Positions 35,151 through 46,989 of a stretch of DNA of 64,000 bases are shown here, in pieces (position 1 is the first letter of the stretch; each line of letters opens with the position of its first letter). The position numbers and the translations under genes are program-made. This DNA comes from Mesorhizobium sp. DCY119 (GTDB lineage: Bacteria; Pseudomonadota; Alphaproteobacteria; Rhizobiales; Rhizobiaceae), in the NCBI RefSeq assembly GCF_003590645.1, contig NZ_CP031834.1, positions 806,001 to 870,000 on the forward strand. Direction: 5' to 3'. The notes below the pieces were generated by a model. That model saw only the letters and a program-made list of their open reading frames with translations. It made no database searches and was not told where the DNA came from.

Positions 35151-36020
35151 ATGCTGATCCGGCTAGGCTACGAGATTGCCATCGAATGCACGCAGCCCAT
35201 GCCGGTGATATCGGTGCTGGAAATCTGCAAGGAGCGGCGGGCTGATATCCAGCGGCAGACGAAGGTGCTGACCTCGCCAAATGTTCCAAACCACACTTAC
35301 GAGGATGTCCACGGCAATCTTTGCCGCCGCTTCATGGCGCCGGCGGGAGGGTTCCGCATTCTCTATGACGCGCTGGTCGAAGACAGCGGCGAACCCGACG
35401 AACTGAACACCTTGGCCAAGGAAATGCCGGTGCAGGATCTGCCCGACGAGGTGATCGGCTACCTCTTGGGCAGCCGCTATTGCGAGACCGATCATCTCGG
35501 CGACATCGCCTGGCAGCAATTCGGCCATGTGCCAAGCGGCTGGGCGCGGGTGCAGGCGATCACCGAATATGTGCACAACCGGCTGTCCTTCGGCTACGGC
35601 TATGCCCGCGCCACACGGACTGCCGCGCAGGCGCATGACGAGCGCGTCGGGGTCTGCCGCGACTTCGCGCATCTGGCGATCGCACTTTGCCGCTGCATGA
35701 ACATTCCGGCCCGCTACGTGAACGGCTATCTCGGCGATATCGGCATCCCGCCGGACCCGTCGCCGATGGATTTCAACGCCTGGTTCGAGGTTTTCCTCGA
35801 CGGTAAATGGTACACGTTCGACGCCCGACACAACAAGCGCCGCATCGGGCGCGTGGCGATCGCGCGCGGGCGCGATGCGACCGATGTGCCGCTGCTGCAC
35901 AGCTTCGGCGCACACACGCTGACCGGCTTCAAGGTCTGGACCTATGAGCAGGACAGCCATCCGGCGACGCCTCCGCCGCATGGCATCGACCGCACCTTCG
36001 ATGCGCAGATGCTTTCCTGA
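35151..36020 (+). CDS. Transglutaminase-like domain protein
   Basis: 289-residue cytoplasmic protein of the transglutaminase-like (papain-fold) superfamily. The N-terminal beta domain (MLIRLGYEIAIECTQPMPVISVLEI...) precedes the core (WARVQAITEYVHNRLSFGYGYARATRTAAQAHDERVGVCRDFAHLAIALCRCMNIPARYVNGYLGDIG). The catalytic Cys lies in GVCRDFAH. Where many members have D-x-H-A-W-x-E, this one reads DFNAWFEVFLDGKWYTFDARHN, so the expected His is Asn. A nearby His in ARHN may substitute, or activity may differ. Function is unknown, possibly a protease or amidase. The stop lies within a 21-bp tandem repeat. Confidence 0.88.
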   Translation: MLIRLGYEIAIECTQPMPVISVLEICKERRADIQRQTKVLTSPNVPNHTYEDVHGNLCRRFMAPAGGFRILYDALVEDSGEPDELNTLAKEMPVQDLPDEVIGYLLGSRYCETDHLGDIAWQQFGHVPSGWARVQAITEYVHNRLSFGYGYARATRTAAQAHDERVGVCRDFAHLAIALCRCMNIPARYVNGYLGDIGIPPDPSPMDFNAWFEVFLDGKWYTFDARHNKRRIGRVAIARGRDATDVPLLHSFGAHTLTGFKVWTYEQDSHPATPPPHGIDRTFDAQMLS

Positions 36021-36057
36021 ACGGCGTTGCATTGACCCTGAGCGGCGTTGCATTGAC
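36016..36057 (+). repeat. 21-bp tandem repeat over the transglutaminase stop codon
   Basis: The unit CCTGA(A/G)CGGCGTTGCATTGAC occurs twice head to tail (36016-36036 and 36037-36057) with one base difference. The first copy includes the TGA stop. It looks like a small slippage duplication of no clear function. Confidence 0.85.
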
Positions 36058-36312
36058 GGGCGCGTGCTCGCCAATGTGACTTCCGGTGGTGAGGCGAGAT
36101 ACTGGCTCGTGCTGCCCTATTGCGGCAGCCGGCGCGAAAGCCGGTGCAATTGAAGCGCCGGGTTTACCGGCGATTAAGCACAGAATTCATCAATTCGTTT
36201 CGAAATCAAAAGCTTATATTTGCCGGGTGGATTGAACCCCAGGTTGTAAACCCGATTCGATGAAATTCCTGCTACGACGCTCTCGGGTTTTCTTGGCTGA
36301 GGGGCAAAAACC
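36021..36312. other. Intergenic region upstream of the TadG-like gene
   Basis: 292 bases with no credible gene. It starts with the 21-bp repeat and becomes notably AT-rich from about 36175 (TTCATCAATTCGTTTCGAAATCAAAAGCTTATATTTG region), where a promoter for the downstream pilus-type gene is likely. No exact -35/-10 pair can be assigned with confidence. Confidence 0.5.
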
Positions 36313-37689
36313 ATGCGTAGGGCGCGGGCACTATCCGATTTCGCGAAAAATCGAAGCGGCAACTTCACCTTGATGGCGGCGGTATCGATGTCGGTACTGC
36401 TTCTGACCATAGGCTTCGGCATCAATGTCGCGCAGTCGCTGAACGTGAAATCGAGCCTCCAGTCCGCGCTCGATTCGGCCGTGACCTCGACGGCGCGCGA
36501 CCTGACCACCGGCACAATCGAGGAAAAGGACGCGCGGAGGATGGTGGAGGCATTTCTAAGCGCCAACAGCACGTCGCGATTTTCGACCAATGACCGTTTC
36601 GTGCTCGACCAGCTCGTCGTCGACCGGACAGCCAGGACGATCTCCGCGACGGCCCATGCCAATGTCGTGCTGGCCTTTCCGATGTTCAACATCGGCGACC
36701 CGCGCGTCGGTACTGAATCGGCTGCCGTCTACTCCGACGTAAACGTCGAGGTGGCGATGATGCTGGATTTGACTGGCTCGATGAAAAAGGCTGGTACCGA
36801 CGACAAGCTTGGTGATCTGCAGAAGGCGGCTACGCGAGCGGTGGAAACGCTGCTAAGCGGACAAAACCTCAACGACCGGGTTCGCGTGGCACTTGTTCCC
36901 TACGCGAATTCCGTGAATGTCGGTGCCGCGATTGCCGAGAAAGCGGTTTATATCGAAAAGAATGAGGCAGACCGTGGCAAGGTCGTTTCGAACGCCGATC
37001 CGAGAAACGTGACTTCCTCCGGACGCGACTACTGCGCGACGGAGCGCAAAGGGACTGCATACGTTTATACGGATGATGGCCCCGACGTCGCCATGGTTAA
37101 TCGGGATTTTCTCCTGACAGCGTTTGCCAAGGGCTATACCGACGGAAATATCAATTATTTGCCAAGCGAGAAGTGTCCCACAGTTGCGGTGGTGCCGCTG
37201 ACGGCAAACCTGAAAACCCTCACCGATACCATCGAAAAATTCGTCGCTGATGGTGGCACGGGAGGGCATATCGGGGTTCAGTGGACCTGGTACATGCTGT
37301 CCGACAAATGGAAGAATGTCCTTGCCACATCCGCAGCACCTGGCCCGTACAAAAAGGTTGCCAAATACGCGATCCTGATGACAGACGGAGAGTTCAATCT
37401 CGGCTTTTCCGGTGCCGCGACCGTTCAGGAAGCTTATGGTGCAGGCGCGGCTGCTCGCTCAATTCCGCATGCCACAAAGCTGTGCGCCGAGATGCGCAAG
37501 GCTGGCATTGAAATATTCACGATCGGGTTCAAGTTGCCGAATGATGCAGCGCGCAAACTCATGCGCGACTGCGCGACACCCGACACTGGTGGCATCAAGC
37601 ATTACTACGACACGTCGAGCGGCCCGGAGCTCGATCAGGCCTTCCAGCAGATCACCGGGAACATCGAAGGGCTAGCCTTGACCAAATAG
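36313..37689 (+). CDS. TadG-like pilus protein with von Willebrand A domain
   Basis: 458-residue envelope protein. The N-terminus SDFAKNRSGNFTLMAAVSMSVLLLTIGFGINVAQSLNVKSSLQSALDSAVTSTARDL is the TadE/TadG-type leader (putative Flp pilus assembly region with a membrane helix). The rest is a von Willebrand A domain: the metal-binding MIDAS motif appears as MLDLTGSM (D-x-T-G-S), with the later Thr/Asp motif in ILMTDGEFN. Proteins like this are linked to Flp (Tad) pili or adhesion. No other tad genes are nearby, so it is an orphan. Base composition is slightly more AT-rich than its neighbours. Confidence 0.88.
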   Translation: MRRARALSDFAKNRSGNFTLMAAVSMSVLLLTIGFGINVAQSLNVKSSLQSALDSAVTSTARDLTTGTIEEKDARRMVEAFLSANSTSRFSTNDRFVLDQLVVDRTARTISATAHANVVLAFPMFNIGDPRVGTESAAVYSDVNVEVAMMLDLTGSMKKAGTDDKLGDLQKAATRAVETLLSGQNLNDRVRVALVPYANSVNVGAAIAEKAVYIEKNEADRGKVVSNADPRNVTSSGRDYCATERKGTAYVYTDDGPDVAMVNRDFLLTAFAKGYTDGNINYLPSEKCPTVAVVPLTANLKTLTDTIEKFVADGGTGGHIGVQWTWYMLSDKWKNVLATSAAPGPYKKVAKYAILMTDGEFNLGFSGAATVQEAYGAGAAARSIPHATKLCAEMRKAGIEIFTIGFKLPNDAARKLMRDCATPDTGGIKHYYDTSSGPELDQAFQQITGNIEGLALTK

Positions 37690-37720
37690 ACACGGCAAGA
37701 GGATTTCCGCATAAACGGAA

Positions 37721-37753
37721 AAGGCCGCCGCTTCCGAAGAAGCAGGCGGCCTT
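37721..37753 (-). terminator. Strong hairpin, terminator for the 23-codon minigene and possibly the TadG-like gene
   Basis: Arms AAGGCCGCC (37721-37729) and GGCGGCCTT (37745-37753), extended inside by GCTTC/GAAGC with one bulge. Read on the minus strand it is followed by TTTTCC, so it should stop transcripts coming from the small gene or acs. On the plus strand it lies 32 bases past the TadG-like stop but lacks a T run. Confidence 0.7.
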
Positions 37754-37823
37754 CCCGTGACTTTCGTCCAGTGCGTGGCGTCAGCCGCGATCCCTCGGGG
37801 CCGCAAGCTGCACGTCAAAACCT

Positions 37824-37895
37824 TTAGAGGAGAGACTGCTCTCCAGAAAGGTAATCCGCTGAGCCCTCGCTCTGAAAACCGAAACCACTCGACAT
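37824..37895 (-). CDS. Putative 23-residue small protein with perfect Shine-Dalgarno
   Basis: Short frame beginning MSSGFGFQSEGSADYL and ending GEQSLL, rich in Ser and Gly with no membrane helix. It is preceded by AAAGGAGGTGATCC (37897-37910), an unbroken match to the anti-Shine-Dalgarno tail of 16S rRNA, with a seven-base gap from AGGAGG to ATG. Downstream is a strong hairpin, so the locus has ribosome site, frame and terminator. An inner hairpin (GGAGAG/CTCTCC) overlaps the last codons. I do not recognise the peptide. It could be a highly translated microprotein or a regulatory leader peptide. It lies downstream of acs on the same strand. Confidence 0.5.
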   Translation of the reverse strand: MSSGFGFQSEGSADYLSGEQSLL

Positions 37896-37896
37896 C

Positions 37897-37910
37897 GGAT
37901 CACCTCCTTT
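37897..37910 (-). promoter_or_regulatory. Perfect 14-nt Shine-Dalgarno
   Basis: On the minus strand AAAGGAGGTGATCC is complementary to the full 3' tail of 16S rRNA, far stronger than any other ribosome site in this window, and is placed seven bases from an ATG. The extent of pairing is unusual and could also favour ribosome stalling. Confidence 0.75.
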
Positions 37911-38040
37911 CATTTGTTGAACACAACCCGAAGGTGGGACTGTTTGCCCGATTTCGCAAGTGCAAATCTGCAACGGTGTTTGCATTCTTGTGCGGGGCGT
38001 CCGATCACGGGGCAATCGAGTATGGGACTCCCACCCCTAA

Positions 38041-38063
38041 CCCCTCCCCACAAGGGGGAGGGG
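38041..38063. terminator. GC-rich palindrome after acs
   Basis: CCCCTCCCC and GGGGAGGGG form a perfect 9-bp stem with a five-base loop, starting 17 bases beyond the acs stop. It resembles a short form of the type A intergenic repeats. No U tract follows on the minus strand, so its role as an acs terminator is uncertain. Confidence 0.5.
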
Positions 38064-38079
38064 AATAAGACGGCCTGGG

Positions 38080-40035
38080 TTACGCCTTCTTGTTCTGCCG
38101 GTTCTCGATGAGGTCATCGACAACGGCCGGATCGGCGAGCGTGGATGTGTCGCCGAGCGCGCCAAAGTCGTCCTCGGCAATCTTGCGCAGGATGCGGCGC
38201 ATGATCTTGCCGGAGCGCGTCTTGGGCAGGCCCGGCGCGAACTGGATCTTGTCTGGCGAGGCGATGGCGCCGATCTCCTTGCGGACATGGGCGATGAGTT
38301 CCTTGCGCAGGTCCTCCGACCATTCGACGCCGCTCATCAGCGTGACATAGCTGTAGATGCCCTGGCCCTTGATGTCGTGCGGGTAGCCGACGACGGCGGC
38401 TTCCGACACCTTGTCGTGGGAGACGAGTGCGGATTCGACCTCGGCGGTGCCCATGCGGTGGCCGGAGACGTTGATGACGTCGTCGACGCGGCCGGTGATC
38501 CAGTAATAGCCGTCGGCGTCGCGGCGGCAGCCGTCGCCGGTGAAGTATTTGCCCTTGTAGGTGGAAAAATAGGTCTGGATGAAGCGCTCATGGTCGCCAT
38601 AGACGGTGCGCATCTGGCCCGGCCATGAATCGACGATGCAAAGATTGCCGTCGGCGGCACCCTCCAGCACCTTGCCGTCATTGTCGACCAGCTGCGGCTG
38701 GACGCCGAAGAAGGGCCGCGTCGCCGAGCCGGCCTTGAGGTCGGTGGCGCCGGGCAGCGGCGTGATCAGGATGCCACCGGTCTCGGTCTGCCACCATGTA
38801 TCGACGATCGGCACCTTCTTGTTGCCGACGACATTGAAATACCATTCCCAGGCTTCCGGGTTGATCGGCTCGCCGACCGAACCCAGCACGCGCAGCGACT
38901 TGCGTGAGGTCTTCTTCACATGGTCGTCGCCGGCGCCCATCAGCGCGCGGATGGCGGTGGGGGCGGTGTAGAAGATGTTGACCTTGTGCTTGTCGACGAC
39001 ATCCCAGAAGCGCGAGGCGGACGGGTAGTTCGGCACGCCCTCGAACATCAGCGTCGTCGCGCCATTGGCGAGCGGGCCATAGACAATGTAGCTGTGGCCG
39101 GTGACCCAGCCGACATCGGCGGTGCACCAGTAGATGTCACCGTCATGGTAATCGAAGACATATTGGTGGGTCATCGAGGCAAAGACGAGATAGCCGCCGG
39201 TGGTGTGCAGTACGCCCTTCGGCTTGCCGGTGGAGCCCGAGGTATAGAGGATGAACAGCGGGTCTTCCGCCTTCATCTTCTCAGGCTTGCAGTCGGGTTT
39301 CACCGACGCGACTTCGTCGTGATACCAGACGTCTCGGCCCGGAGCCCAGCCGACCTTGCCGCCGGTGCGGCGCACGACCACGACGGTCTTGACCCGGACA
39401 TGGTTGCGAGCGGCAATGTCGATCGCCTTGTCGGTGTTTTCCTTGAGCGGGATGGTCTTGCCGCCGCGCAGGCCCTCGTCGGCGGTTATGACGAAAGTCG
39501 ATTCGCAATCGACGATGCGGCCGGCGAGAGCGTCAGGCGAGAAGCCGCCGAAGACGATCGAATGGATGGCGCCGATGCGGGTACAGGCGAGCATCGCATA
39601 GGCCGCTTCCGGGATCATCGGCATGTAGATGGTGACGCGGTCGCCCTTCTTGACGCCGTGCTTCTTCAGCACATTGGCGAGCCGGCAGACATGCTCATAA
39701 AGCTCGTTATAGGTGATCTTCTTGTCGTCGTAGGGATTGTCGCCTTCCCAGATGATCGCTGTCTGGTCGCCGCGCTTCTTCAGGTGGCGGTCGATGCAGT
39801 TGTAGGAGACGTTGGTCAGCCCGTCCTCGAACCATTTGATCGAAACCTTGCCGGTGAACGAGGTGTTCTTGACCTTGGTGTAGGGCTTGAACCAGTCGAT
39901 GCGCTTGCCGTGCTTGGCCCAGAACTTGTCGGGATTCCTGACGCTGTCGCCATACCATTTCAGGTAGGTGTCGTTGTCGATCAACGCGTTCTTCTTCCAC
40001 GCCGGCTGGACGCGGTGGACTTTTACATCGGACAT
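38080..40035 (-). CDS. acsA: Acetyl-CoA synthetase (AMP-forming)
   Basis: 651-residue adenylate-forming enzyme activating acetate to acetyl-CoA through acetyl-AMP. The N-terminal ACAS domain ([37 protein letters not shown]) is followed by the AMP-binding core: [25 protein letters not shown] (P-loop), [19 protein letters not shown] (acetate pocket, Trp), and [42 protein letters not shown] (hinge). The C-terminal motif [15 protein letters not shown] contains the lysine that is acetylated to switch off the enzyme in other bacteria. Length is standard. It is divergent from usg. Confidence 0.97.
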   Translation of the reverse strand: MSDVKVHRVQPAWKKNALIDNDTYLKWYGDSVRNPDKFWAKHGKRIDWFKPYTKVKNTSFTGKVSIKWFEDGLTNVSYNCIDRHLKKRGDQTAIIWEGDNPYDDKKITYNELYEHVCRLANVLKKHGVKKGDRVTIYMPMIPEAAYAMLACTRIGAIHSIVFGGFSPDALAGRIVDCESTFVITADEGLRGGKTIPLKENTDKAIDIAARNHVRVKTVVVVRRTGGKVGWAPGRDVWYHDEVASVKPDCKPEKMKAEDPLFILYTSGSTGKPKGVLHTTGGYLVFASMTHQYVFDYHDGDIYWCTADVGWVTGHSYIVYGPLANGATTLMFEGVPNYPSASRFWDVVDKHKVNIFYTAPTAIRALMGAGDDHVKKTSRKSLRVLGSVGEPINPEAWEWYFNVVGNKKVPIVDTWWQTETGGILITPLPGATDLKAGSATRPFFGVQPQLVDNDGKVLEGAADGNLCIVDSWPGQMRTVYGDHERFIQTYFSTYKGKYFTGDGCRRDADGYYWITGRVDDVINVSGHRMGTAEVESALVSHDKVSEAAVVGYPHDIKGQGIYSYVTLMSGVEWSEDLRKELIAHVRKEIGAIASPDKIQFAPGLPKTRSGKIMRRILRKIAEDDFGALGDTSTLADPAVVDDLIENRQNKKA

Positions 40036-40336
40036 TTTCTCTCCCCATACTGACCGGCGGTCGATCGCCGCCGGCTGCGCTTCGTAGCGCGGAATTCGCC
40101 GGACTTAATATCATTCCCGCGCCGGCGACAATATTAGACATAGGGTTTGGGCGTGGTTGCGGCCATCAGGATGGTCTTGCGCGGCCGCCGCGCTATCAGC
40201 ACTCGCTCGTGCTTGCTGCCAAGCATTTGATTTCATGGATGAAATCACGCGAATCGTGATAGGCTGTTAGTAGCCGGTTAATCATCGCGTCGCATCATCG
40301 TGACTGTGGAGGATCGGCTGAGGCGGGAGAATTGCC
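40036..40336. other. Divergent promoter region acsA / usg
   Basis: 301 bases with no gene. The first ~100 bases are the acsA leader side. From about 40220 the DNA becomes AT-richer and carries two palindromes (40229-40246 and 40245-40259), likely protein-binding sites controlling one or both genes. GGAGG lies shortly before usg. No riboswitch-like structure is seen. Confidence 0.6.
40229..40259. promoter_or_regulatory. Two overlapping palindromes (candidate operators) upstream of usg/acsA
   Basis: GATTTCATGGATGAAATC (40229-40246) has perfect 8-bp arms with a 2-base centre. TCACGCGAATCGTGA (40245-40259) shares its first two bases with the end of the first and has 5-bp arms TCACG/CGTGA. Their overlap suggests competing or cooperating regulators. 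The second resembles a CRP-like half-site pattern only loosely. Confidence 0.5.
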
Positions 40337-40609
40337 ATGCGTGAGACTTCTGAACTGGAACTGATGCTGAAGGGTTACGGGCTGACCACGGCACAGCTTC
40401 TCTATCACATGCCCGACCACCCTCATGTGCTGCAGACCTTCATCTGGCAGGACTATGACCTGGCTCCGAAATTTCCCGGCCTGTTCAGGTTCATCGAGTT
40501 CTGGAAGGCCAAGCTCGACGGTCCGCTGCATTCGGTCAGCTACACGCATCGCAAGCTGATCGCGCCGAATGAATGGCGCAATGTGAACGGCGAGTTCGTG
40601 ATGCACTGA
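40337..40609 (+). CDS. usg: Usg family protein
   Basis: 90-residue protein matching the Usg family, named for an open reading frame upstream of trp genes in Caulobacter. The conserved core is LKGYGLTTAQLLYHMPDHPHVLQTFIWQDYDLAPKFPGLFRFIEFWKAKLDGPLHSVSYTHRKLI. Function is unknown. It is nearly confined to Alphaproteobacteria, which supports the taxonomic guess. Here it stands alone and not next to trp genes. GGAGG precedes the ATG. Confidence 0.95.
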   Translation: MRETSELELMLKGYGLTTAQLLYHMPDHPHVLQTFIWQDYDLAPKFPGLFRFIEFWKAKLDGPLHSVSYTHRKLIAPNEWRNVNGEFVMH

Positions 40610-40616
40610 TGTCGGC

Positions 40617-40643
40617 GACGGCGGCTGCAAGGCAACCGCCGTC
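40617..40643. terminator. Hairpin between convergent usg and aldo/keto reductase genes
   Basis: GACGGCGG (40617-40624) pairs with CCGCCGTC (40636-40643), with an inner TGC/GCA extension. It sits eight bases after usg and 15 bases before the end of the convergent gene. There is no U tract, so bidirectional termination is only likely, not shown. Confidence 0.5.
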
Positions 40644-40657
40644 TGTAGTGCCGGGGC

Positions 40658-41707
40658 TCAGCTCTTCGCGACGAACGGCGCAGGACGCCGGCCGGCAGTC
40701 TGACGCTCGAGCATCCAGCCGGGATATTCGGCGGGCAGTGCGCTGACCTCGTCGAGCTTGGCAAGATCGTCGGCATCGAGCTTGAGCTGTGTGGAAGCAA
40801 GATTCTGCTCGAGCTGGTCCATTCGGCTGGCGCCGATGATGACGCTCATGACGAAGGGCTTTGCCAGGACATAACCAAGCGCCACCGTGGCGACGCTGAC
40901 GTCGTGCTTTTTGGCGATCTCGCGCATGACGGCGACTGCTGCCCAGGCGCGATCCTCGTTGACCGGCGGGAAATTGAAGGCGTTACGGCGGCCGTCGCCA
41001 TTGCCGGGCGCGCCGGGTCCATACTTGCCGGAGAGCAGACCGCCGGCCATGGGCGACCACACCATCAGGCCGAGCTTTTCCTCGTTGAGGAGAGGCACGA
41101 TCTCGCGCTCGAGATCGCGGCCGGCGATCGAATAGTAGGACTGGACGGTTTCAAACCGGGCGATGCTCTTTCGCTCCGAGATGCCCAGCGCCTTGGCGAT
41201 GCGCCAGGCCTGCCAGTTCGACACGCCGACATAGCGGACCTTGCCGCCGGCGACGAGATCGTCGAGCGCGCGAAGCGTCTCGTCGATCGGCGTCACGGTG
41301 TCCGTGCCGTGGAGCTGGTAGAGGTCGATATGGTCAGTCTGGAGGCGTTCGAGGCTGGCGTCGACCGAATCCATGATGTGGCCGCGTGAGGAACCGCGCT
41401 GGTTCGGCCCTTCGCCCATCTGGCCATGAACCTTGGTGGCGATGACGACATTTTCGCGTTTGACGTCGAGGTTCTTCAGCGACTGGCCGAGAAGGCGTTC
41501 TGACTGGCCGAAGGAATAGACGTCGGCGGTGTCGAAGAAATTGATACCCGCGGCCAGCGAACGGCTGACGATTTCATCGACGCCTTTCTGGTCGAGGCTG
41601 GCGATGGCGCCCCATTGGGCATTTTCGCCGGCGGCCCCGAATGTCATGGTGCCAAGGCAGAGTTCGGAGACGAACATCCCCGTATTTCCGAGTTGATTGT
41701 AGCGCAT
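40658..41707 (-). CDS. Aldo/keto reductase
   Basis: 349-residue NADPH-dependent oxidoreductase with the TIM-barrel AKR fold, close to the YajO/YhdN/Tas-type group. Visible are [24 protein letters not shown], the catalytic Asp and Tyr in [21 protein letters not shown], the Lys in VVIATKVHG, and His in [26 protein letters not shown]. The NADP-binding end is [20 protein letters not shown]. The physiological substrate is unknown. It is convergent with usg, and no regulator is adjacent. Confidence 0.94.
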   Translation of the reverse strand: MRYNQLGNTGMFVSELCLGTMTFGAAGENAQWGAIASLDQKGVDEIVSRSLAAGINFFDTADVYSFGQSERLLGQSLKNLDVKRENVVIATKVHGQMGEGPNQRGSSRGHIMDSVDASLERLQTDHIDLYQLHGTDTVTPIDETLRALDDLVAGGKVRYVGVSNWQAWRIAKALGISERKSIARFETVQSYYSIAGRDLEREIVPLLNEEKLGLMVWSPMAGGLLSGKYGPGAPGNGDGRRNAFNFPPVNEDRAWAAVAVMREIAKKHDVSVATVALGYVLAKPFVMSVIIGASRMDQLEQNLASTQLKLDADDLAKLDEVSALPAEYPGWMLERQTAGRRPAPFVAKS

Positions 41708-41811
41708 GCGACGCTCCCGATGATGTGGATTACATCAACCATATAGGAACGGCACGTTTCGTTACAATGACGGAGCCACGATCTTTTTGGGGCGATGCGG
41801 TTTTCTCAAAA

Positions 41812-42474
41812 CTACCGGCTCCCAAAGATCGCCGAGCCGACGCGCACCGAAGTCGCGCCGAAGGCGACGGCGAGTTCGTAGTCGCCGGACATGCCCATCG
41901 ACAGTTTTTCGACGTTGGCCTCGCGCGCCAGTTTTTCGAGCAGGGAGAAATGCGGGCCGGGGTTTTCGTCCGCCGGGGGAATGCACATCAGGCCTTCGAT
42001 CGCGAGATCGTGAACCTCGCGGCAGCGCTTGACGAAGGCGACGGCCTCTTTCGGCTCGATGCCGGCCTTTTGCGGCTCGGAGCCGGTGTTGACCTGGACA
42101 TAGAGCTTTGGCGCTTTGGCTTGCCTGGCGATTTCCTTAGCGAGTTCGGCGGCAATCTTTTCGCGGTCGACGGTCTCGATGACATCGAACAGGGCGACAG
42201 CCTCCCTGGCCTTGTTGGATTGCAGCGGGCCGATCAGGTGCAGTTCGAGATCGGGAAATTCCTGCTTCAGCGCCGGCCATTTGCCTTGCGCTTCCTGCAC
42301 GCGGTTCTCGCCGAACACGCGCTGGCCGGCCTCGATGACCGGGCGGATTTCGCTTGCCTCGAAAGTTTTCGACACGGCGACAAGCGTCACGGAACCTGCC
42401 GGGCGCTTGGCTTCTTGCTCGGAGGCCGCGATCTTTTCCTTCACCAGTGCGAGCTGTTCGACCGATTTTTCCAT
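41812..42474 (-). CDS. yggS: PLP homeostasis protein (YggS/PROSC family)
   Basis: 220-residue pyridoxal-phosphate-binding protein that keeps free PLP at a safe level and affects amino-acid metabolism. The single TIM-barrel-like domain has [38 protein letters not shown], in which the lysine of VSK binds PLP, then [30 protein letters not shown] and a C-terminal [28 protein letters not shown] phosphate-binding end. The ATG at 42474 has AGGA upstream; a longer frame to 42555 lacks support. It is divergent from leuS with 144 bases between starts. A second B6-related gene beside pdxY, though distant. Confidence 0.94.
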   Translation of the reverse strand: MEKSVEQLALVKEKIAASEQEAKRPAGSVTLVAVSKTFEASEIRPVIEAGQRVFGENRVQEAQGKWPALKQEFPDLELHLIGPLQSNKAREAVALFDVIETVDREKIAAELAKEIARQAKAPKLYVQVNTGSEPQKAGIEPKEAVAFVKRCREVHDLAIEGLMCIPPADENPGPHFSLLEKLAREANVEKLSMGMSGDYELAVAFGATSVRVGSAIFGSR

Positions 42475-42618
42475 GTCACGTCCTGCTGCATTTTGTCGGG
42501 GTCCCAGTTGCCGGAGTTGACGGGTTCGGCAATCCATGGTGAACACCCGGACCACATTTTGCGAACTGTCAGGCTGCGGCCTGCGGTTTCGCGCATGCTT
42601 TTAAGTGAAAAACACCCG

Positions 42619-45226
<2,608 letters not shown>

Positions 45227-45240
<14 letters not shown>

Positions 45241-45793
45241 TCAGTCGCGGAAATTCCCGGTCTCCTTCTCGCGCGGCATGGCCGTGCTTGGTGTCGTTGC
45301 GGCGATGGCTATCGTCTCGGCCTGCACCGTGCGGCCTTTGTATTCCAACGCGCCTATGGCGCCGGGGGCGTCGGTTAGCACAACAACGGCCCTGCGCTCC
45401 ATTGCCATCAAGCCGGTGGAGACCCGTTACGGGCAGGAAGTTCGCAACCACCTGATCTTCGGCTTCAACGGCGGCGCGGGCCAGCCAGCAAGTCCGGCCT
45501 ATTCGCTCAATCTCGGCGTAACTGCGGTGAAAACCGCGGCGGCGATCGTCCAGCGCGTCACCGAAGACGAGCCGACCGCCGGTACGATGACCGTGGCCTC
45601 CAGCTATGTGCTGACAGAAATCAAGACTGGAAAGGTCGTGGCCCGCGGCAAGCGCAGCGTCTCGTCGTCATACGATATTCCGCGTCAGGGCTATGCGGCC
45701 CTGCGTGCGGAAAAGAATGCGCAGGACCGCGCGGCGCGCGAACTTGCCGAACTGCTGCAGCTTTCCATCGCGCAGGATCTGTCGAAGCTCTGA
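45227..45793 (+). CDS. lptE: LPS assembly lipoprotein LptE
   Basis: 188-residue outer-membrane lipoprotein that plugs the LptD barrel and helps insert lipopolysaccharide. After a long N-terminal lead the lipobox is seen as IVSAC, with the acylated Cys at about residue 33, followed by [10 protein letters not shown], the sequence typical of rhizobial LptE. The remaining part ([17 protein letters not shown]... YSLNLGVTA...) is the alpha-beta sandwich. It overlaps leuS by 14 bases and so is translated from the same transcript. In most rhizobia holA follows lptE; here it is followed by an AAA ATPase. Confidence 0.9.
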
Positions 45794-45843
45794 TTCCAGC
45801 TCGCGTTTTCTCGCGGGCCCGAACCGCCGTGGTGTCGTGAACC

Positions 45844-46989
45844 ATGCGCCTGACGTCACTTTCCGCCGCCGGTTACCGATCGCTGATGTCCATCCGGCTC
45901 GACGTTGGACAGGTAGGGTTGTTCGTCGGCGAAAACGGCGTCGGCAAGTCGAACCTCTACCGCGCGCTTCAGCTCATCAAGGCTTCGGCCGAAGGCACGC
46001 TGGCCACTGAAATTGCCCGCGAAGGCGGCATGCAGTCGGCACTCTGGTCCGGCAGGCGCCGGGCCGGGCAACCCGTTCGCGTCATCCTTCGCGCCGATTT
46101 CGAAGACGACGATACGGCGGTGAAATCATCCTATCAGGTCGAGATCGGCCTGCCCCCGCCTGCTTCGGCGGGGTTTGGTTTCGAGCCGCACATCAAGGAA
46201 GAGACGCTGTCCGTCGAACCCGGCCGCCGGCCAGTAGAGATGATGACGCGCAAGGGGCCCGCAGTCTTTGCCCGCGACGGCGACGGGCGGCGCATCGAGC
46301 ACCCGGTGAAGATGCTCAACTCGGAAACGGCACTTTCCTCGCTCGGCAATTCCGGGCGTTATCCCGAGATCGGCGACCTGCGCGCGGCGGTGCTCGGCTG
46401 GCGATTCTATCATGGCTTTCGGACCGACCGCGATTCGCCGGTTCGCAAACCGGCCCTGGCGGTCACCTCGCCATTGCTCGACGAGGACGGCGCCAACCTC
46501 GCCGCCGTGTTCGCCACGCTGAAACATATCCGGCAGGATACGGACGATCTCGACCGCTGCATCGCCGAGGCACTGGGCGGGGCGCAGTTGGATATCCCCG
46601 TGCCGAAGGAGACTGCGAGTTTCGGCCTCGTCACACCGGAGTTTCCGCAGCGCGTTTTCAGGCCGGAAGAGCTTTCCGACGGGCAACTGCGTTTCGTCGC
46701 TTTGGCGGGGGCGCTTCTGTCCTATCGCCTGCCGCGGCTGATCGCGCTCAACGAGCCGGAAACAAGCTTGCATCCGCAAATGCTGCCGGCGCTTGCCGAC
46801 ATGATCGCGCAGGCGGCCGAGCGGACGCAGGTCTGGGTGGTGACCCACTCGCGTGAATTAGCCGAGATGATCGGGGAGCGCACCGGCGCCAGGGCCTTGA
46901 CGGTCATTCGCCTCAATGGTGCGACGATGATCGAAGGCATGCGGCCGACGGGCATGATGCCCGCCGGCGATTTCGACGAAAATGATTAG
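45844..46989 (+). CDS. AAA family ATPase (OLD/RecF-like)
   Basis: 381-residue soluble ATPase of the ABC/SMC-like AAA_21 type. Walker A is GENGVGKSN near residue 29, after the strand [20 protein letters not shown]. The ABC-like signature is [21 protein letters not shown]. Walker B with the catalytic Glu is [16 protein letters not shown], and the switch His is [14 protein letters not shown] long variable region (about residues 60-240) separates them. Such proteins occur in DNA repair and in defence systems (OLD-like), but no TOPRIM domain or partner gene is seen, so the role is unclear. It is separated from lptE by 50 bases and overlaps the convergent transaldolase by four. Confidence 0.88.
   Translation: MRLTSLSAAGYRSLMSIRLDVGQVGLFVGENGVGKSNLYRALQLIKASAEGTLATEIAREGGMQSALWSGRRRAGQPVRVILRADFEDDDTAVKSSYQVEIGLPPPASAGFGFEPHIKEETLSVEPGRRPVEMMTRKGPAVFARDGDGRRIEHPVKMLNSETALSSLGNSGRYPEIGDLRAAVLGWRFYHGFRTDRDSPVRKPALAVTSPLLDEDGANLAAVFATLKHIRQDTDDLDRCIAEALGGAQLDIPVPKETASFGLVTPEFPQRVFRPEELSDGQLRFVALAGALLSYRLPRLIALNEPETSLHPQMLPALADMIAQAAERTQVWVVTHSRELAEMIGERTGARALTVIRLNGATMIEGMRPTGMMPAGDFDEND

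Larger units (their letters stand above)
37690..38079. other. Intergenic region between the TadG-like gene and acs
   Basis: 390 bases holding four items listed separately: a strong hairpin (37721-37753), a possible 23-codon gene on the minus strand (37824-37895), its perfect Shine-Dalgarno (37897-37910), and a GC-rich palindrome just beyond acs (38041-38063). The stretch 37915-38010 on the minus strand could hold the promoter of the small gene. I see no other coding potential. Confidence 0.6.

Noticed and set aside
37897-37912. Remnant of a 16S rRNA gene end (GGATCACCTCCTTT on the plus strand)
   Set aside because: Nothing upstream or downstream resembles rRNA; the match is limited to the anti-Shine-Dalgarno tail and its complement is well placed before an ATG.
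41641-42618. Long upstream extension of the leuS frame
   Set aside because: It overlaps yggS and part of the aldo/keto reductase gene on the other strand and has no LeuRS sequence; the conserved start is at 42619.
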